Below are positions 23,171-35,135 of a stretch of 64,000 nucleotides of DNA, one piece after another. Source of the DNA: Globodera rostochiensis (lineage: Eukaryota; Nematoda; Chromadorea; Rhabditida; Heteroderidae). The stretch is from assembly GCA_018350325.1 (NCBI GenBank), contig JAEVLN010000063.1, forward strand, positions 1 to 64,000, read 5' to 3'. The position numbers and the translations under genes were made by a program. A model generated the notes under the pieces. That model was not told where the DNA came from, ran no database searches, and saw nothing but the letters and a program-made list of their open reading frames with translations. The number at the start of each line of letters is the position of its first letter. Position 1 is the first letter of the stretch.

Positions 23171-24120
23171 GCGAGAAATAATGGAGAGATTGAAGAAGGG
23201 CAAAGAATGAACCAACGGAGGCGGGTCGGGTCGTAAATATCGATATGATGATTAGAATGGATGCTGCTGGGTGAGGGAGAAATGTTCTCCTTCCGTCTCT
23301 TTCAAAATGCCAATTGTCCTTTAGAGGTAAAAATTGGGCTACCGGTCCGAGTGCCAAAAAAAATTAGCGAGCTCGGAAAATTTGTTTTATTCGATACAAT
23401 TCGACGTTCGGAAACTTGTCTTTAGGCTTTACATTCAGCGGGGCAGCGGCAATTAAACATTTCCCACGGTGTACGGACAGTTCGGCAGTGGGCATTTTGA
23501 ATATAACTTTTCTAATATAAATAAAATTAATACCATTTGAAAGCATTTGATCAACTTAATATATTCAAAAAATTAATTACAATCTGAAACAAAAAAGTTA
23601 TCTGGCCAAATTTGTGAAAATAGGAGTTTTGTATAGTTTTTCTTTACATTTATAAAATTCAAGCACTTAGAGCTTCTTAAAATATTAAGTTTATTCGGAT
23701 TAGTTACAACCCCCCCCCCCCTAAAAGCAAAGCAGAATTCGCAATTATAAATGTATCAATTCTGACAACGGGTCACGACAAAATGCGCTTGACTGTAATG
23801 TTAATAGGGAGGTCGGACGGGCGTTTGGAATATTAACCCCCCGGGGGGGGGGGACTGACAGAGGAAATACGGTACATATAAATCGTTTCCCACCAATACG
23901 CTTTTAATCGATTCGTTTTTACTTCCGCTTTTCTCCTAATAAATTTTTTGAATAAACCAATCGCAAATTTGAGGAAATGATATTTTTTGCTTAAACATAT
24001 TGCTTAGGTCAGTTAAAATTCCAAAACGTGTTAAATGGAAATGGATTGGATCTGCGAACTTTGTTAGTTCTCACCCTTCCCCCTCCCCCATTCTCTCACA
24101 AACGAACATTTCTACGCACT
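22586..24120. other. Gene-poor stretch with G/C homopolymers
   Basis: No supported gene. It has a run of about 30 G at 23141-23171, poly-C near 23047 and 23710, and AT-rich sequence from 23480 to 24000. Open frames are low-complexity shadows. Confidence 0.5.
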
Positions 24121-24525
24121 CCTCCCCCCCCCCCCCCCCCCTCCCCTCCCCCCCCCCCTCCCCCTGCCCCCCCTCCCCTCCCCCTCCCCCCCCCTCCCCT
24201 CCCCCCCCCCCTCCCCCTGCCCCCCCTCCCCTCCCCCTCCCCCCCCCCCCTGCCCCCCCCTCCCCCTGCCCCCCCTCCCCCTCCCCCCCCCTCCCCTCCC
24301 TCCCCCCCCCCCCTCCCCTTGCCCCCCCTGCCCTCCCTCCCCCTCCCCCCCCTCCCCTCCCTCCCCCCCCCCTCCCCTTGCCCCCCCTGCCCTCCCTCCC
24401 CCTCCCCCCCCTCCCCTCCCTCCCCCCCCCTCCCCTTGCCCCCCCTGCCCTCCCTCCCCCTCCCCCCCCTCCCCTCCCCCCCCCCTTGCCCCCCCTGCCC
24501 TCCCTCCCCCTCCCCCTGCTAATTT
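24121..24525 (+). repeat. C-rich CCCCT-type low-complexity tract
   Basis: About 400 bases of almost only C with T (CCCCTCCCC, CCTTGCCCCCCCTGCC phases). It is followed by a G-rich patch (24547-24582). The minus strand reads as long G runs. Apparent Pro-rich or Gly-rich frames are artefacts of composition. Confidence 0.9.
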
Positions 24526-24582
24526 ATGCAACATTTGTGTGGCGTGGGGGGAGGGGGGAAGGGGGGAGGGGGGAGGGGGGGT

Positions 24583-25109
24583 GTCGTCGAGAAAATACGT
24601 CAATGACCGCAAAACAGCAGCCGACCCGACAATTTACAAATTGTGTGGGAGTTTTTGGGATTTATGCGAAAATGGGTGCGTCAGATTGAATTCATTTGCG
24701 CTTACATCGAAAAATTGACTCGAAAAATTGGTATAAATGCCATCCATTGTTCATTAAATATTCATTCATTCTACAAATTTTAGTTCCTTCCCTCCCCCAC
24801 CACTTTCAAACTCCGGTCATTCTAAGCTTTTGTACATAAAGCCTCCTTTTTTCACGAACCATCCAAGCAATTCATTTATTCGTTGCTATTCGATGACCAC
24901 TCACTGACTGTCAAATGCTTTTTTATTCATTTTTAATTGTTACAAAATGAATTTTACATTTGTTTCGCACTAATCATTCATTTTCATTGCAGTCAAATAT
25001 GTTTTAAGTTGTTTTGTCTCTTTTCGGCATAAAATGCTGAGAAAAGGGATGGGGGGCAAAGGACGGGGAAAGTGACGCAATTACGCGGGGGTTGGGAACA
25101 TATGAAGGG
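24583..25109. other. AT-rich spacer
   Basis: About 525 bases with no gene. ATTCATTCATT-type short repeats occur around 24750-24780 and 24960-24980. Confidence 0.4.
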
Positions 25110-25111
25110 GG

Positions 25112-25282
25112 CACGGCATGGGGGGGGGGAAGTCGAGAGAAGGGGGCACGGCACGGTGGGGGGGGCGGGGGGGGGAAGTCGAGAGAAGGGGGCACGGCAC
25201 GGTGGGGGGGCGGGGGGGGGGGAAGTCGAGAGAAGGGGGCACGGCACGGTGGGGGGGGCGGGGGGGGGAAGTCGAGAGAATA
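25112..25282 (+). repeat. G-rich minisatellite, about 45 bp x 4
   Basis: Units of GAAGTCGAGAGAAGGGGGCACGGCACGGTG(G)n repeat four times with variable G runs, starting near 25112 and ending in GAAGTCGAGAGAATAACG. Confidence 0.85.
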
Positions 25283-26344
25283 ACGAAGGCAACGCCGGAG
25301 GGGGTGGGGGGTCATCTTCCATTCTCTCATCACTGCCCCCGTCCTTCACTCGCTGGCTGCTGTTTGGTTGTCCTTGTGGATTTTCGCAAAAAAAGTTACG
25401 TCAAAATGAAAATAATGACGGGCAAACGGACGGACGGAGGGCGGGGAAATGGCCTGGCATGGCAACTTCAACTCTTTGCCGAGTTTATCCTCGCGGGAGA
25501 CCTAATGGATGGACAAAAACCAAAGAATACCTTCCGGGGATATTCTACCCTCCCCCTTCTTTAGGCGTTTAATCTTTTCTCGACTCGATTCAGTGACCGT
25601 TAGACCAAATGAGAGATTGGCGGACGGCGGATGATAAGCGACGGATTAAAGGCACGGCATTAGCGTTTAGCTCACTTTGGTCACTTCCATTGCCCCTCCC
25701 CCCCCCCCCGGCGGTGCAAAAGGGAAAAGGAAAGGAATAAATCTCAGAAGTTTTGGACAATGATTAATTCACAATTCCGTTTTTAAGCAAAAGGCGCATT
25801 TTTCCCATGAATAATTTGGGAGTGGAGATTCGACTTTTAATTTTAAAGTTTAAAATTTAAACTTTTCGACTGTTTCCATCGGTCCCCTTTTTTTTTGAAA
25901 GCTGCGCAAACAAAAAACGAAATTGGCCGGGGGTTTTTTCTTGTCCCATAGAAAAGTGCGGCCGGGACCGGTCATTTGGCACTTAAACATCGTTAATTAG
26001 TTAAACTGCCTAATTGCATTTTTGCCATTTGGTAATTATAACTTTTACAAATGCTTAAAATCGGCACCAAGTTAAGTGTGGTTTGGTTGCGTCCACTTAC
26101 TTGGGGACAAGTCCAAAGAATGTCATAAAAAGTCGAAAGGCTTAAACTTTCATTTATTTGATTCCACCGCCCCCGCCACCCCCTCCGGCGCTGCTTCATC
26201 GGCAAGTGAATGCTTTTGCGAATTCATTGTTTTGGTCGTTTGTTCCGCTTTTGCCGTGTTCGTCCTTTCCTTTCCTCCCATTGCGCATGTTTTGTGACGC
26301 GTTTCCGCCACAAGCAAACAACCGATAGATTTTGGAATTTCTTC
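25283..26344. other. Intergenic, no gene recognised
   Basis: About 1 kb. It holds a short C run at 25697 and mixed sequence. Frames on both strands are short and show no family resemblance. Confidence 0.4.
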
Positions 26345-26865
26345 AGTCCCCGCCCCCTCCCCGTCCCCTCCCCGCCCCCCCCCGCCCCCCCCCCTCGTCC
26401 CCCCCCCCCCCGTCCCCCCCCCCCCCTCGTCCCCCCCCGTCTCCCCCCCCCCCCCCCGTCTCCCCCCCCCGTCTCCCCCCCCGTCTCCCCTACCTCCCAC
26501 CCCCACCCTCGTCTCCCCCCCTCGTCCCCCCTACCTCCCACCCCGCTCCCTGTCTCCCCTCCCCCGTCCCCCCTCGTCCCCCCCGTCCCCCCCCTCGTCC
26601 CCCCCCCGTCTCCCCTACCTCCCACCCCCACCCCCGTCTCCCCTCCCCCGCCCCCTCCCTCGTCCCCCCCCCCGTCTCCCCCCCGTCTCCCCCCCCGTCT
26701 CCCCTACCTCCCACCCCCACCCTCGTCTCCCCCTCTCGTCCCCCCTACCTCCCACCCCGCTCCCTGTCTCCCCTCCCCCGTCCCCCCTCGTCCCCCCCGT
26801 CCCCCCCCCTCGTCCCCCCCGCCCCTCGTCTTCCCTCCCCCGTCCCCCCGTCCATCACTCACTTT
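26345..26865 (+). repeat. C-rich tract with CGTC(T/C)CCCC and CTACCTCCCACCCC units
   Basis: About 520 bases built from CCCCCGTCTCCCC and TACCTCCCACCCC blocks. A block beginning CCCTACCTCCCACCCCCACC recurs at roughly 26488, 26614 and 26703. This is a degenerate minisatellite. Confidence 0.85.
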
Positions 26866-28668
26866 GGTTTACAATAACAGTCCCTTTAGCGCTTTATTCA
26901 TCGTTCGTTAACCTTTGGGGCCCTATTTTTGGCAACGATAATAAATGGGGACAGACAGACGAACACAATACAAAACGGCTAGATGAGATGTGAACGAACA
27001 AAAGGCTCTCCGCCGTTATTCGGAAGTTTGGCCTTAAAAGCAACAGAATCCAAATAACTAACCGACGCCAAAACGGCATCCCCCCCCCCCCCCCCCCCTC
27101 CGTTTCGTATCGTTTTCTTTTTTTTGGGGGTATTTTAGTGATGTTGGGTTTTGTTTATTTTTATGTCAAATCACTTCGAAATGACGCATTTTTGATTGTC
27201 CATTAGCGGACCAATTTATTCATTAACCTCACTCATCCTCCAGGGCGTCATTTCATTTCTATTCTCATTCAATCCCCCAAAGGGTCATTTCAGCACGCAA
27301 TAAGTCTCCTCCCCCTCCATCTGACCCACTCTCAGGTTACGTCACTTTCTGTGCCCTCCACCCCCCGTGACGTCGTCTCTGACGTCGATTTAACTCACTG
27401 CCCTAAAGCACACGCACCGCACTCTCTCCCACCCTTTTGTCCTCTTTGCTCTTTTCTTTGCAGCAAACAAAAGAGCAGAGAACAGAGGTAAAGTGCCAAG
27501 GGCATCCCCGAGGCCATTCAGAGCGCTCCGAGGGCTTACGTGCCCCCCCCCCCTCATAACGCCAGCAGCTGCATAACACAATGACAGACTTTACAAAAAA
27601 AGAACCTTAGGGCATAATATAAGTGGTGCCGTCGCACCTTCCGGGTTAACCCCACAGTCAATGCCCTCGGGGGACAGAGGAAATGGAATGGCACCGTCCG
27701 TTTTGTTTTGAAGAAAGAGTCAGCCGCCAGCACCACCCAAACTATAATTACGTGTATTTATGGACGGACATTTGCAACTCAACTCTTTAGTTTGGATCGT
27801 CACTTTGATGTTTTGTATTATATGCTTCGGGTCATTTCATCCGCCCGCCCGTTGTTATGCTTTTTCCTTTTTCTTTCCCTTAGGCCAATTTTATTATTTT
27901 CGTCCTTTGCCATGTGCCGCCTTCGCCGCCGCCGGCTGCTAAAATTTGTTTACATGGAAATTGAGCACAAAATCGGCTACAAAAAGTACAAACATCGCAT
28001 CATCCATTCAGCAAATGGACGACGTTCCCTCCAAATTGTTCGTCATTCTGTTGTTGTCCCCCCCCCCTCTTTGCCCCCCTCCCGCCGCCCCCTCTGTCGT
28101 CCAGTCCACCCATTCGTCATCCTCTCTCTGCCAATTCATTGGTCGTCATCCCCCGAGGGGAGGGAGTGTGGGTGGACTTAAATGGCTTAGCAGTGGACGA
28201 GGAAGAGCAGACACGGAAATAGGGGGCGGGGGGGCTCCCCCTCCCACTTCCGGCTGCCAAAAGGCCATTCTTTCCCAGCTCATCCGAATGCCCTTTCAAT
28301 TCCTTCGCTTACTCTTCTCTAACCCTCTCGCTGCTTTCTCTCTTTCACTCACTCTTTTTTGTTCTGCAAAATCCTTCCCGTTTTGTTGAAGTCGCCAAAT
28401 TGCACTTTGATTTGTATTATTAATTATTAATTATAAATGATTTATTAATATTTCAACACTTTTCTCTTACTATTTTACAGTCCGACCGGTGGTCATTCAT
28501 TATTCATTATTATTCTTTCATTTCTCTTTAATTGCCCTTTTTTACCTTTTAGAAAGTCTCTCACCCTTTACTTTTTATTCCTCTTCCAATCAGCTCGATC
28601 ACCCGTTAAAGACTCCCCCCCCCCCCCTCCTTCCCGCCCTCCTTTGATCATCGCCGTCATTGCCATTG
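26866..28668. promoter_or_regulatory. Upstream region of the NR4A receptor gene
   Basis: 1.8 kb without a supported gene, ending at the proposed start of the plus-strand receptor. It contains poly-C runs (27081, 27545, 28062, 28614) and the pair ACGTCGTCTCTGACGTC (27368-27384), which resembles CRE half-sites. No direct evidence of function. Confidence 0.35.
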
Positions 28669-31600
28669 ATGCTTTTGGAGGACAACAATTTGCACAGCCC
28701 GTTGAACCACCCAAACTCCAGAGCTTTATTCACTTTTTGCAACGCATTTTCGCCTTCCGGGTCTGTCGCCTTGGATTCCTCCGACCGGTACCGTCTCCCC
28801 TCTACGCCCTTCCAATCGCCAACTTCCGTTAAATTCTTCACTTCGGAGTTTTTCGACGAAACGTCGGTCAGTGAACCAATAATTCGCTTGAATGCTTAAA
28901 GCCAACCCCACCCGCCCCTTTTATAGCTCTTCCTTTTCCCTTTTGAGCGCTCACCGTTGCCCCCCATCTCGTCGCCGTCCGCTGGGGACGGGGAAGTGCC
29001 TTCCTCCCACTTTGCCCCCTCTTCGGACCATCGCCGGCGGCGTTCCTCCGCTTTTTCTGCCGACACTTACGCTGCAAGCACTTCCCGTGCCTCTTCCTCA
29101 TCTTTTGTCAGCTCTTCCATTGGTTGCGGCGACTCTTTCGGTGGGATAGCAGCGAGTAGCGGTCAAACAGTGCCCGGCGGCGGCAGAAAGGTTAGTTTCA
29201 GTGCCGGCGGGGAAAGTGGACTAAATTAATTACTGATCGGAATGGGAGGATGATTGGTTGAATTACTGATCGGAATGCGAGGATGATTGGTTGAATTACT
29301 GATCGGAATGCGAGGATGATTGGTTGAATTAAGAATGGGAGGATGATTGTGATTGGTTGAATTAGTGATCGGAATGGGAGGATGATTGATTGGTTGAATT
29401 ACTGATCGGAATAGGAGGATGATTGGTTGAATTAGTGATCGGAATGGGAGGATGATTGGTTGAATTACTGATCGGAATAGGAGGATGATTGGTTGAATTA
29501 CTGATCAGAATAGGAGGATGATTGGTTGAATTACTGATCAGAATGGGAGGATGATTGGTTGAATTACTGATCGGAATAGGAGGATGATTGGTTGAATTAC
29601 TGATCGGAATAGGTGGATGATTGGTTGCAAAGCTCGATAGTGAGAATAATATCCGGATGTGGAAACAACCAGAGTGTTTGGTTGAACGAGTGAGTATTTA
29701 TTTTTTCGGTGCTTCAGCATCCTCCACTGGGCCATTGTCAACAGCAACTTTCTCGCTCCCTGGAGAATCTAAACATGGAAGAATTGATCGGGGCGCCGAG
29801 TGGAGGCGCCGTAGGGGATAAATCTTCGCCTAAAGGGAATCGGCCAATGGAAGTGAAAGGAGAGGAAGCGGACGAAGGAGAGACAGAACAGCTTTTAAGC
29901 GAACAACGACAGAAGCAGCACCAACTCCAGCAACAACAGAAGCAGCACCAACTCCAGCAACAACAGAAGCAGCACCAACTCCAGCAACAACAGAAGCAGC
30001 ACCAACTCCAGCAACAACAGAAGCAGCACCAACAAAGCCAGCAACAACAGAAGCAGCACCAACAAAGCCAGCAACAACAACTTCCCCCGTCTTTGGACAA
30101 AAGCCTTCTTGACACAATCGACAGGTTCTTAAACGAAGAAGTGGGTTTATTCGAATAACTCGTATTAGGGGAAAGAGACACTAATCTGTACTGGAATTTT
30201 TTGGAACTGCTTTTGAAGTCCGGAGTGCAGTTATTAGAACCTGGAACTATTTTATGAGAAAAACGAAGATTTTTTTCAATAGATTTGGCATTTGTTTTGT
30301 CTTCTCCGCCCTTTCTGCCCTTTGGCGCTTCCACCATTGAGTAGAACACACATCTTCTAAAAGCTTCCATAATAAGAATTTAGTCGTCATCAGCCCCCCG
30401 CCCCTCTCTCGTCCAATAATCCCCTCCCCCTGCCCACCTTCATCCCCCCCCCCCCCCCCCTCCCCTCCAGGGATTTCCTTTTTTGATTTTCTAAAAGCGC
30501 AAAAAATGAGGAAAACGGAATAGAAGGAAGGAATTAGCCTAGGCCAACCAACCAATTCCCCCCCCCGCCCCTCCCCCCTCCCCCCTCCTTCGCCCGCCAT
30601 CGGCCGACCGATCGCTGCCGCTGATTAGTCAACCACCACTCGGGGGAGGCAAAAACGAAACGATCCTTCTTCAGTGTTTGCCCCCCCCCTCCCCCCCCCC
30701 CCCCCTCCCTCCCTCCCCCCCCCCCCCCCCCTCCGTCCTCCGTTTGGCGGTGAATGACACAAAAAATTATTCAGCAGCCATTCCTTCCCCACCTTTCGGC
30801 TGGAGGCTGTGTGCCTCGCCCTCCTGGCAACTGAGTCTGGCAAAAAGTGGTGCAAAAAACTGATTTGAATAGATTGGGGAGTTCTTCAGCCAATATGTTG
30901 CGATGTGGCCAATCCCCCCCCCCTCTCTCCCCTCCGTCCTCTCTGTGTTCATCACGTTCCCTCCCCCCCCCCCCACCCCGGCGACCTCTTCTTTCCTTAG
31001 CTGTGCATTCTTCCCTAAATTCCTTAAGCTAAGTCAGCGTTTGGTATTTGTCTAATTTTCCCTCCTCCCCCACACACCGATTATCACCTCCAAATCCCCC
31101 AAGACCCAATCCACCTACCCAACCACCCAACCACCCAATCAGACAGATTGGACGGCCACGGCACCAAAACCCAATCCAACCTCAAGGATTATCAAATAGG
31201 CCAACCCCAGCAAATTCACACCTCCGCATCCATTCTTCTCAATTACAAGGCTTATAATTAGCATTATTTCAATTTATACGGTAACTTTTGCGCTAAAATT
31301 GTCTGCTTTTATCTAATGGCCCAATTACGACACATAAAATAAACATAATTGCCCCATTGACATTTTGGCAAAAGATCAAAATGTCTGATCGGCAGAAGGG
31401 GGGGAGGGGGGATTAAAGTTCAAAAATAATGCCGATCCAAAAAATAGGAATCCCAAATCTCACCAGTTCCCATGTTGGCCGGACCAACCATTCAGACGGT
31501 TGTCATCATCGATGAACCCTTTCCCCCCCCCCCCCCCCACTGCCGTCGCGATGACGTCTTTGGGAAGCCCTCTGGTGGTATAATAACTCGCGCATTTCGA

Positions 31601-32629
31601 CATTTTCTGGGCCTGCTAATCCGAGCCCAAAGTTGGAAACAACTTTTCCCTCCCCTCAGACGTCCCCCCCCCCCCCTCAAAGCACCCGTCGTGACATTCT
31701 CTTCATTGTGTTTCCTAATTTGTAGAGTTGAGCGGGCCGGCATTTTTAGTAAAAACCGGAACCAAATTTCAGTCCCAAAATGAAATTTACCCATTCGGAG
31801 GAAGTGACGACCAAAGTAGGGACACAATTACATAGAATAGCTCATTTCTATGATGGTAAATGTGATGACTTAAAGTGGATGGTTAAAATAAAGACTTTGT
31901 TTCAATTCCGGTGACTTTTGTCTCGGCGGTGACCTCTCACCACTCACTTTTTGAGTATTTTATTTAATCAAACAAATTCAGCGACAACGAAAAGTGGCTG
32001 ATCAGCAGCAGATCGGAGATACAACCTCTGCCGGCCGAATGGAGATTCAGGGATCGTCCACCGCGGTGCCCCTGCACCTGAACAGGCCCGTGAAGCGGGA
32101 GGCCGAGCAGGAACTGTCGCCCGAGGGGTCTTCTACCTCCGCTCATACCGTAGCCCCCGCGTCCTTTGCCCAATTGCCCGTCTACCGGAGTCTGTTTGCG
32201 CCATCAACCGCAAATCCCGCTCAAATGCTGCTGAAAAGGTCAGTTGAGCGATGGGTAAAGCGAAAGCTGTGCGATTTGGGCTGTTGGCGCCAAGAACGCT
32301 AAAGAGAGATAGCGAAAGTATTAACCTCCACATTATCCCATTTTGCGTACTGTAGCCGGCCGGCTACGTTCATTCGCTTTCCCCGATTGACTCATTCCCT
32401 CTCTTTCTCTCCCTCTCTCCCTTTTTGTACTGCCATCGGTCGTTGTTGTCCAATCAGCATCGCCAAAGACAGTCTCTCTCTCTCTTCTCTTTTCTCCCTC
32501 TCTCTCTCTTCTCCCTCTCTCTCTCTTCTCTCTCTCTTCTCTCTCTCTCTTCTCTCTCTCTTCTCTCTCTCTCTTCTTTCTCTCTCTTCTCTCTCTCTCT
32601 TATCCCTCTCTCTCTCTTCTCTCTTCTCT

Positions 32630-32660
<31 letters not shown>

Positions 32661-35135
32661 GTTTGCTTCTCTCTCCTTACTCCCGGCGTTCAGTTTGGAC
32701 TTCCCCTCCCCCTCTTCTTCTGCGTCGCTGCCCTCAATGCAAATGCCAGCTGATCACTTCCAGCAATCATTCGTCTCCCCTACCTTTGCGCAAAATCAGC
32801 CGCCGAAGTTGCCCTCCATCTATCAGCAACATTTCGGCAGTACATTTGGCAGGTAAATGGGGGGGGGGGGGAGGGGAGACCGAAAAAAACGGGGGAAGGA
32901 GCTAATTTGTAAGTACAAAGTAAGACTAAGAATCTTACTCGTTTTTACCCGTCTGCAGGCGACTAACTTTACTGTTTATCGACCCTTTAGAGGGTAAATA
33001 TCCCCGATTGAGGTACTAATTATCTCCTCGCTCATTCTTTCGGCTGTTAAGCTGTCCTCCGATCACGACTTCTGCCGCCCATCCGATCGGCGGCGGCTCC
33101 TCCCTCGGCGCGGGCAGCAGTTTTATGCACTCGTCCAACCCTTTTGCCCAGAGTCTGATGCGATTTAAGTCCGTCCCGTCGCCATGTCCACGATCACCCT
33201 CCCCCCAACATTTCCAGCATTTTCTCCTCGGACTCCCAGCAGTTTTCCTTCCCGGTGCCCGCTCAGTCGCTTTCGTCGGTAATGGGCGTCCCCTCCGGCG
33301 CCCACTCTTCCGTGGCCCGCCCGACCTCTTTTCCGGCCGTCCTTTCCTCTGCAAGTTCGTCTTATGTCGCCCAACAACAGGCTTCCGCGTCCTCTTCCGG
33401 CCACCCGGTCATCTCCTCGTCCTCCCCCGAGTCACCGATCAGCTCCAATCACCCGGGGGGAATGGAGGAGGGACAAATGCAAGAGGAACAAAAACTGTGT
33501 GCTGTATGCAATGATTACGCAATTTGGTGAGGGGAAGGGAAGGGAAGGCAATAGGCGGCACCTTTTTGTAATTTCGGGCTTTAGTCAGCATTACGGTGCC
33601 ATAACTTGCGAAGGCTGCAAGGGCTTTTTTAAGCGGACAGTGCAAAAGAAATCGCAATACGTTTGTGGTGAGTGATTTGTTAATCGATGGCATAATCGCA
33701 ATTACTTTCAGCTGGCAACAAAAACTGTCCGATCGATAAGCGCTATCGCTCCAGGTCCGCTTTCTTTCTTTCTTTCCCATTTGGTCTCAATGTAAAAGTT
33801 CTTCGACAGGTGCCAGTATTGTCGCTTCCAGAAGTGCTTGGAGGTTGGCATGGTGCGCGAGATTGTGCGTTACGGCAGTCTCCAGGGGCGTCGGGGGCGG
33901 TTGCCTTCCAAAGTAAAGAGCTCCTCCAGTGGGGGGACCGGCGGAGGTGGCATCGGCACGGCAATGCCAATTGGGATGGGTGGTGCAATGCAGCCAGAAC
34001 CGGCGCCAAGTCCGCCGCTGCCCATACTGACCATCATCGCCAAGGTGAGAGAATCGGATGGTCCGCTTCTGATCAGAAAATGTTGAAGGCCTTCACCGAG
34101 TGCCATTCTCCGTTCCACGCGGGACCCCGTCAAAATGTGAGTTGGCATTTAATCTTCCAAAAGCATCTCACCCCCCCCCCCCCCTCCTCCCTCCCTTAGA
34201 AGAGTCCCTCACTCTCTGAGCTCTGTTCTCTGGTCGATTTGGAACTGCAAAGCATTTACCTTTTCGCGCGCCGTGTGCCCGACATTAACGAATTGTCGGA
34301 GTTCGAACTGCGAATGCTCGTCCTCCACAACTTTTTCCCAATGTTTGCCGTCCGCCAGGCGTTCCGTTGGACCGAACTGAAGTCTGTCTGAACTTGCCTT
34401 TCTCTTACATCAAATATTTCTTTCGTTTGAGGACTTCTCGCGCGTCGGAGGACGTTTTCCTCGAGGGCGGCGTCTGCTGCACTTTGGACGAACTTCCGGC
34501 AGAATGGCGCCCCTGGTTCGGCGCGATGGCTTCCTCGGCCCAGGCCTTCCGTCAGCTGGTCGACTGGGACGTGGTTTGCCTGGCCTCTCTGCTCGTCCTG
34601 ATGCTATTCCAAGTGGGCCCAAGTGAGTGCCCGGCCCGGCCATTGTCCCGGACCCCAAGTTAATTCGTGTTTAATTGTTCTAAAAGACATTGCCTCTTTC
34701 GTCACACAACCGACGATCGATCGTTTCCACAGCACGTACATTAACGCACTCAAAGATCATTGCTGCTCTGGTAGCGCCATGCTTCAGCCATCCAAACTTT
34801 CTCGCATTGTTTCTCAGGTGCTTACTTTCGTTGATTGCATTACTTTGGAAGTTCCCCCTATTCCCAATGTCCCCCCCCCTTCTCTTTCTCAGATCGCCCA
34901 TTTCGCTTCTTTCCGTCAGTTGGGCGTTGACTGTCTTAGCCGATCGTTCCTCCACATTTCGGCGTCCCAATCGCTCAGTCAATTGTTGTTGCACAGTGGT
35001 GGCGAAGTTCAGCAACAACAATCCGCCGGAGGGTTTTACCCCGCAGGGGAACAGCACCAGGAAGAACGACAGCAGCCGCAGCCGTCCTCCTCGGCATCCT
35101 CCCACCACCACCAGCACCAGCGGCATAACTTCTGA
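28669..35135 (+). CDS. nhr-6: NR4A-class nuclear receptor (NHR-6/NGFI-B type)
   Basis: Orphan receptor transcription factor. Core exons: 33218-33526, 33585-33667, 33712-33754, 33810-34044, 34089-34136, 34200-34381, 34432-34622, 34687-34817, 34893-35135. The DNA-binding domain starts [15 protein letters not shown] and has P-box [45 protein letters not shown] and the NR4A-specific A-box [10 protein letters not shown] divergent ligand-binding domain follows ([44 protein letters not shown]). The tail is Q/H-rich. Proposed upstream exons 28669-28866, 28927-29190, 29633-29689, 29718-30140, 31982-32238, 32694-32852 and 33052-33168 all join in frame, giving 979 aa in total. The first four are inferred from phase and composition and could belong elsewhere. 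Confidence 0.85.
29230..29628 (+). repeat. 33-bp minisatellite, about 12 copies, NR4A intron 2
   Basis: Units of ATTACTGATCGGAATGGGAG plus GATGATTGGTTGA repeat across the intron, with a few shortened copies near 29330-29370. It ends just before the proposed 57-nt exon at 29633. Confidence 0.9.
29903..30080 (+). repeat. Coding 27-bp repeat, Gln/His-rich
   Basis: CAGAAGCAGCACCAACTCCAGCAACAA-type units repeat about six times in frame within the proposed fourth exon of the NR4A gene. They code for a QKQHQLQQQ repeat that changes to [10 protein letters not shown] at the end. Confidence 0.85.
30141..31981 (+). other. 1.84-kb C-rich intron of the NR4A gene
   Basis: Between GAAGAA|GTGGGT and AAATTCAG|CGAC. 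It contains poly-C or CCT runs at 30450, 30680-30735, 30916, 30962, 31524 and 31663, and a CCCAACCACCCAACC stretch at 31110. No independent gene is seen. If the first four exons are a separate gene, this is intergenic. Confidence 0.5.
32475..32662 (+). repeat. CT microsatellite in NR4A intron
   Basis: Nearly 190 bases of CTCTCTCT with interspersed TTCTC, just before the acceptor at 32693; it may act as an overlong pyrimidine tract. Confidence 0.9.

Noticed and set aside
24000..24689. Long Pro-rich and Gly-rich open frames on both strands
   Set aside because: They arise from a C/T homopolymer-like tract; all frames are open and no splice, start or domain signal supports them.
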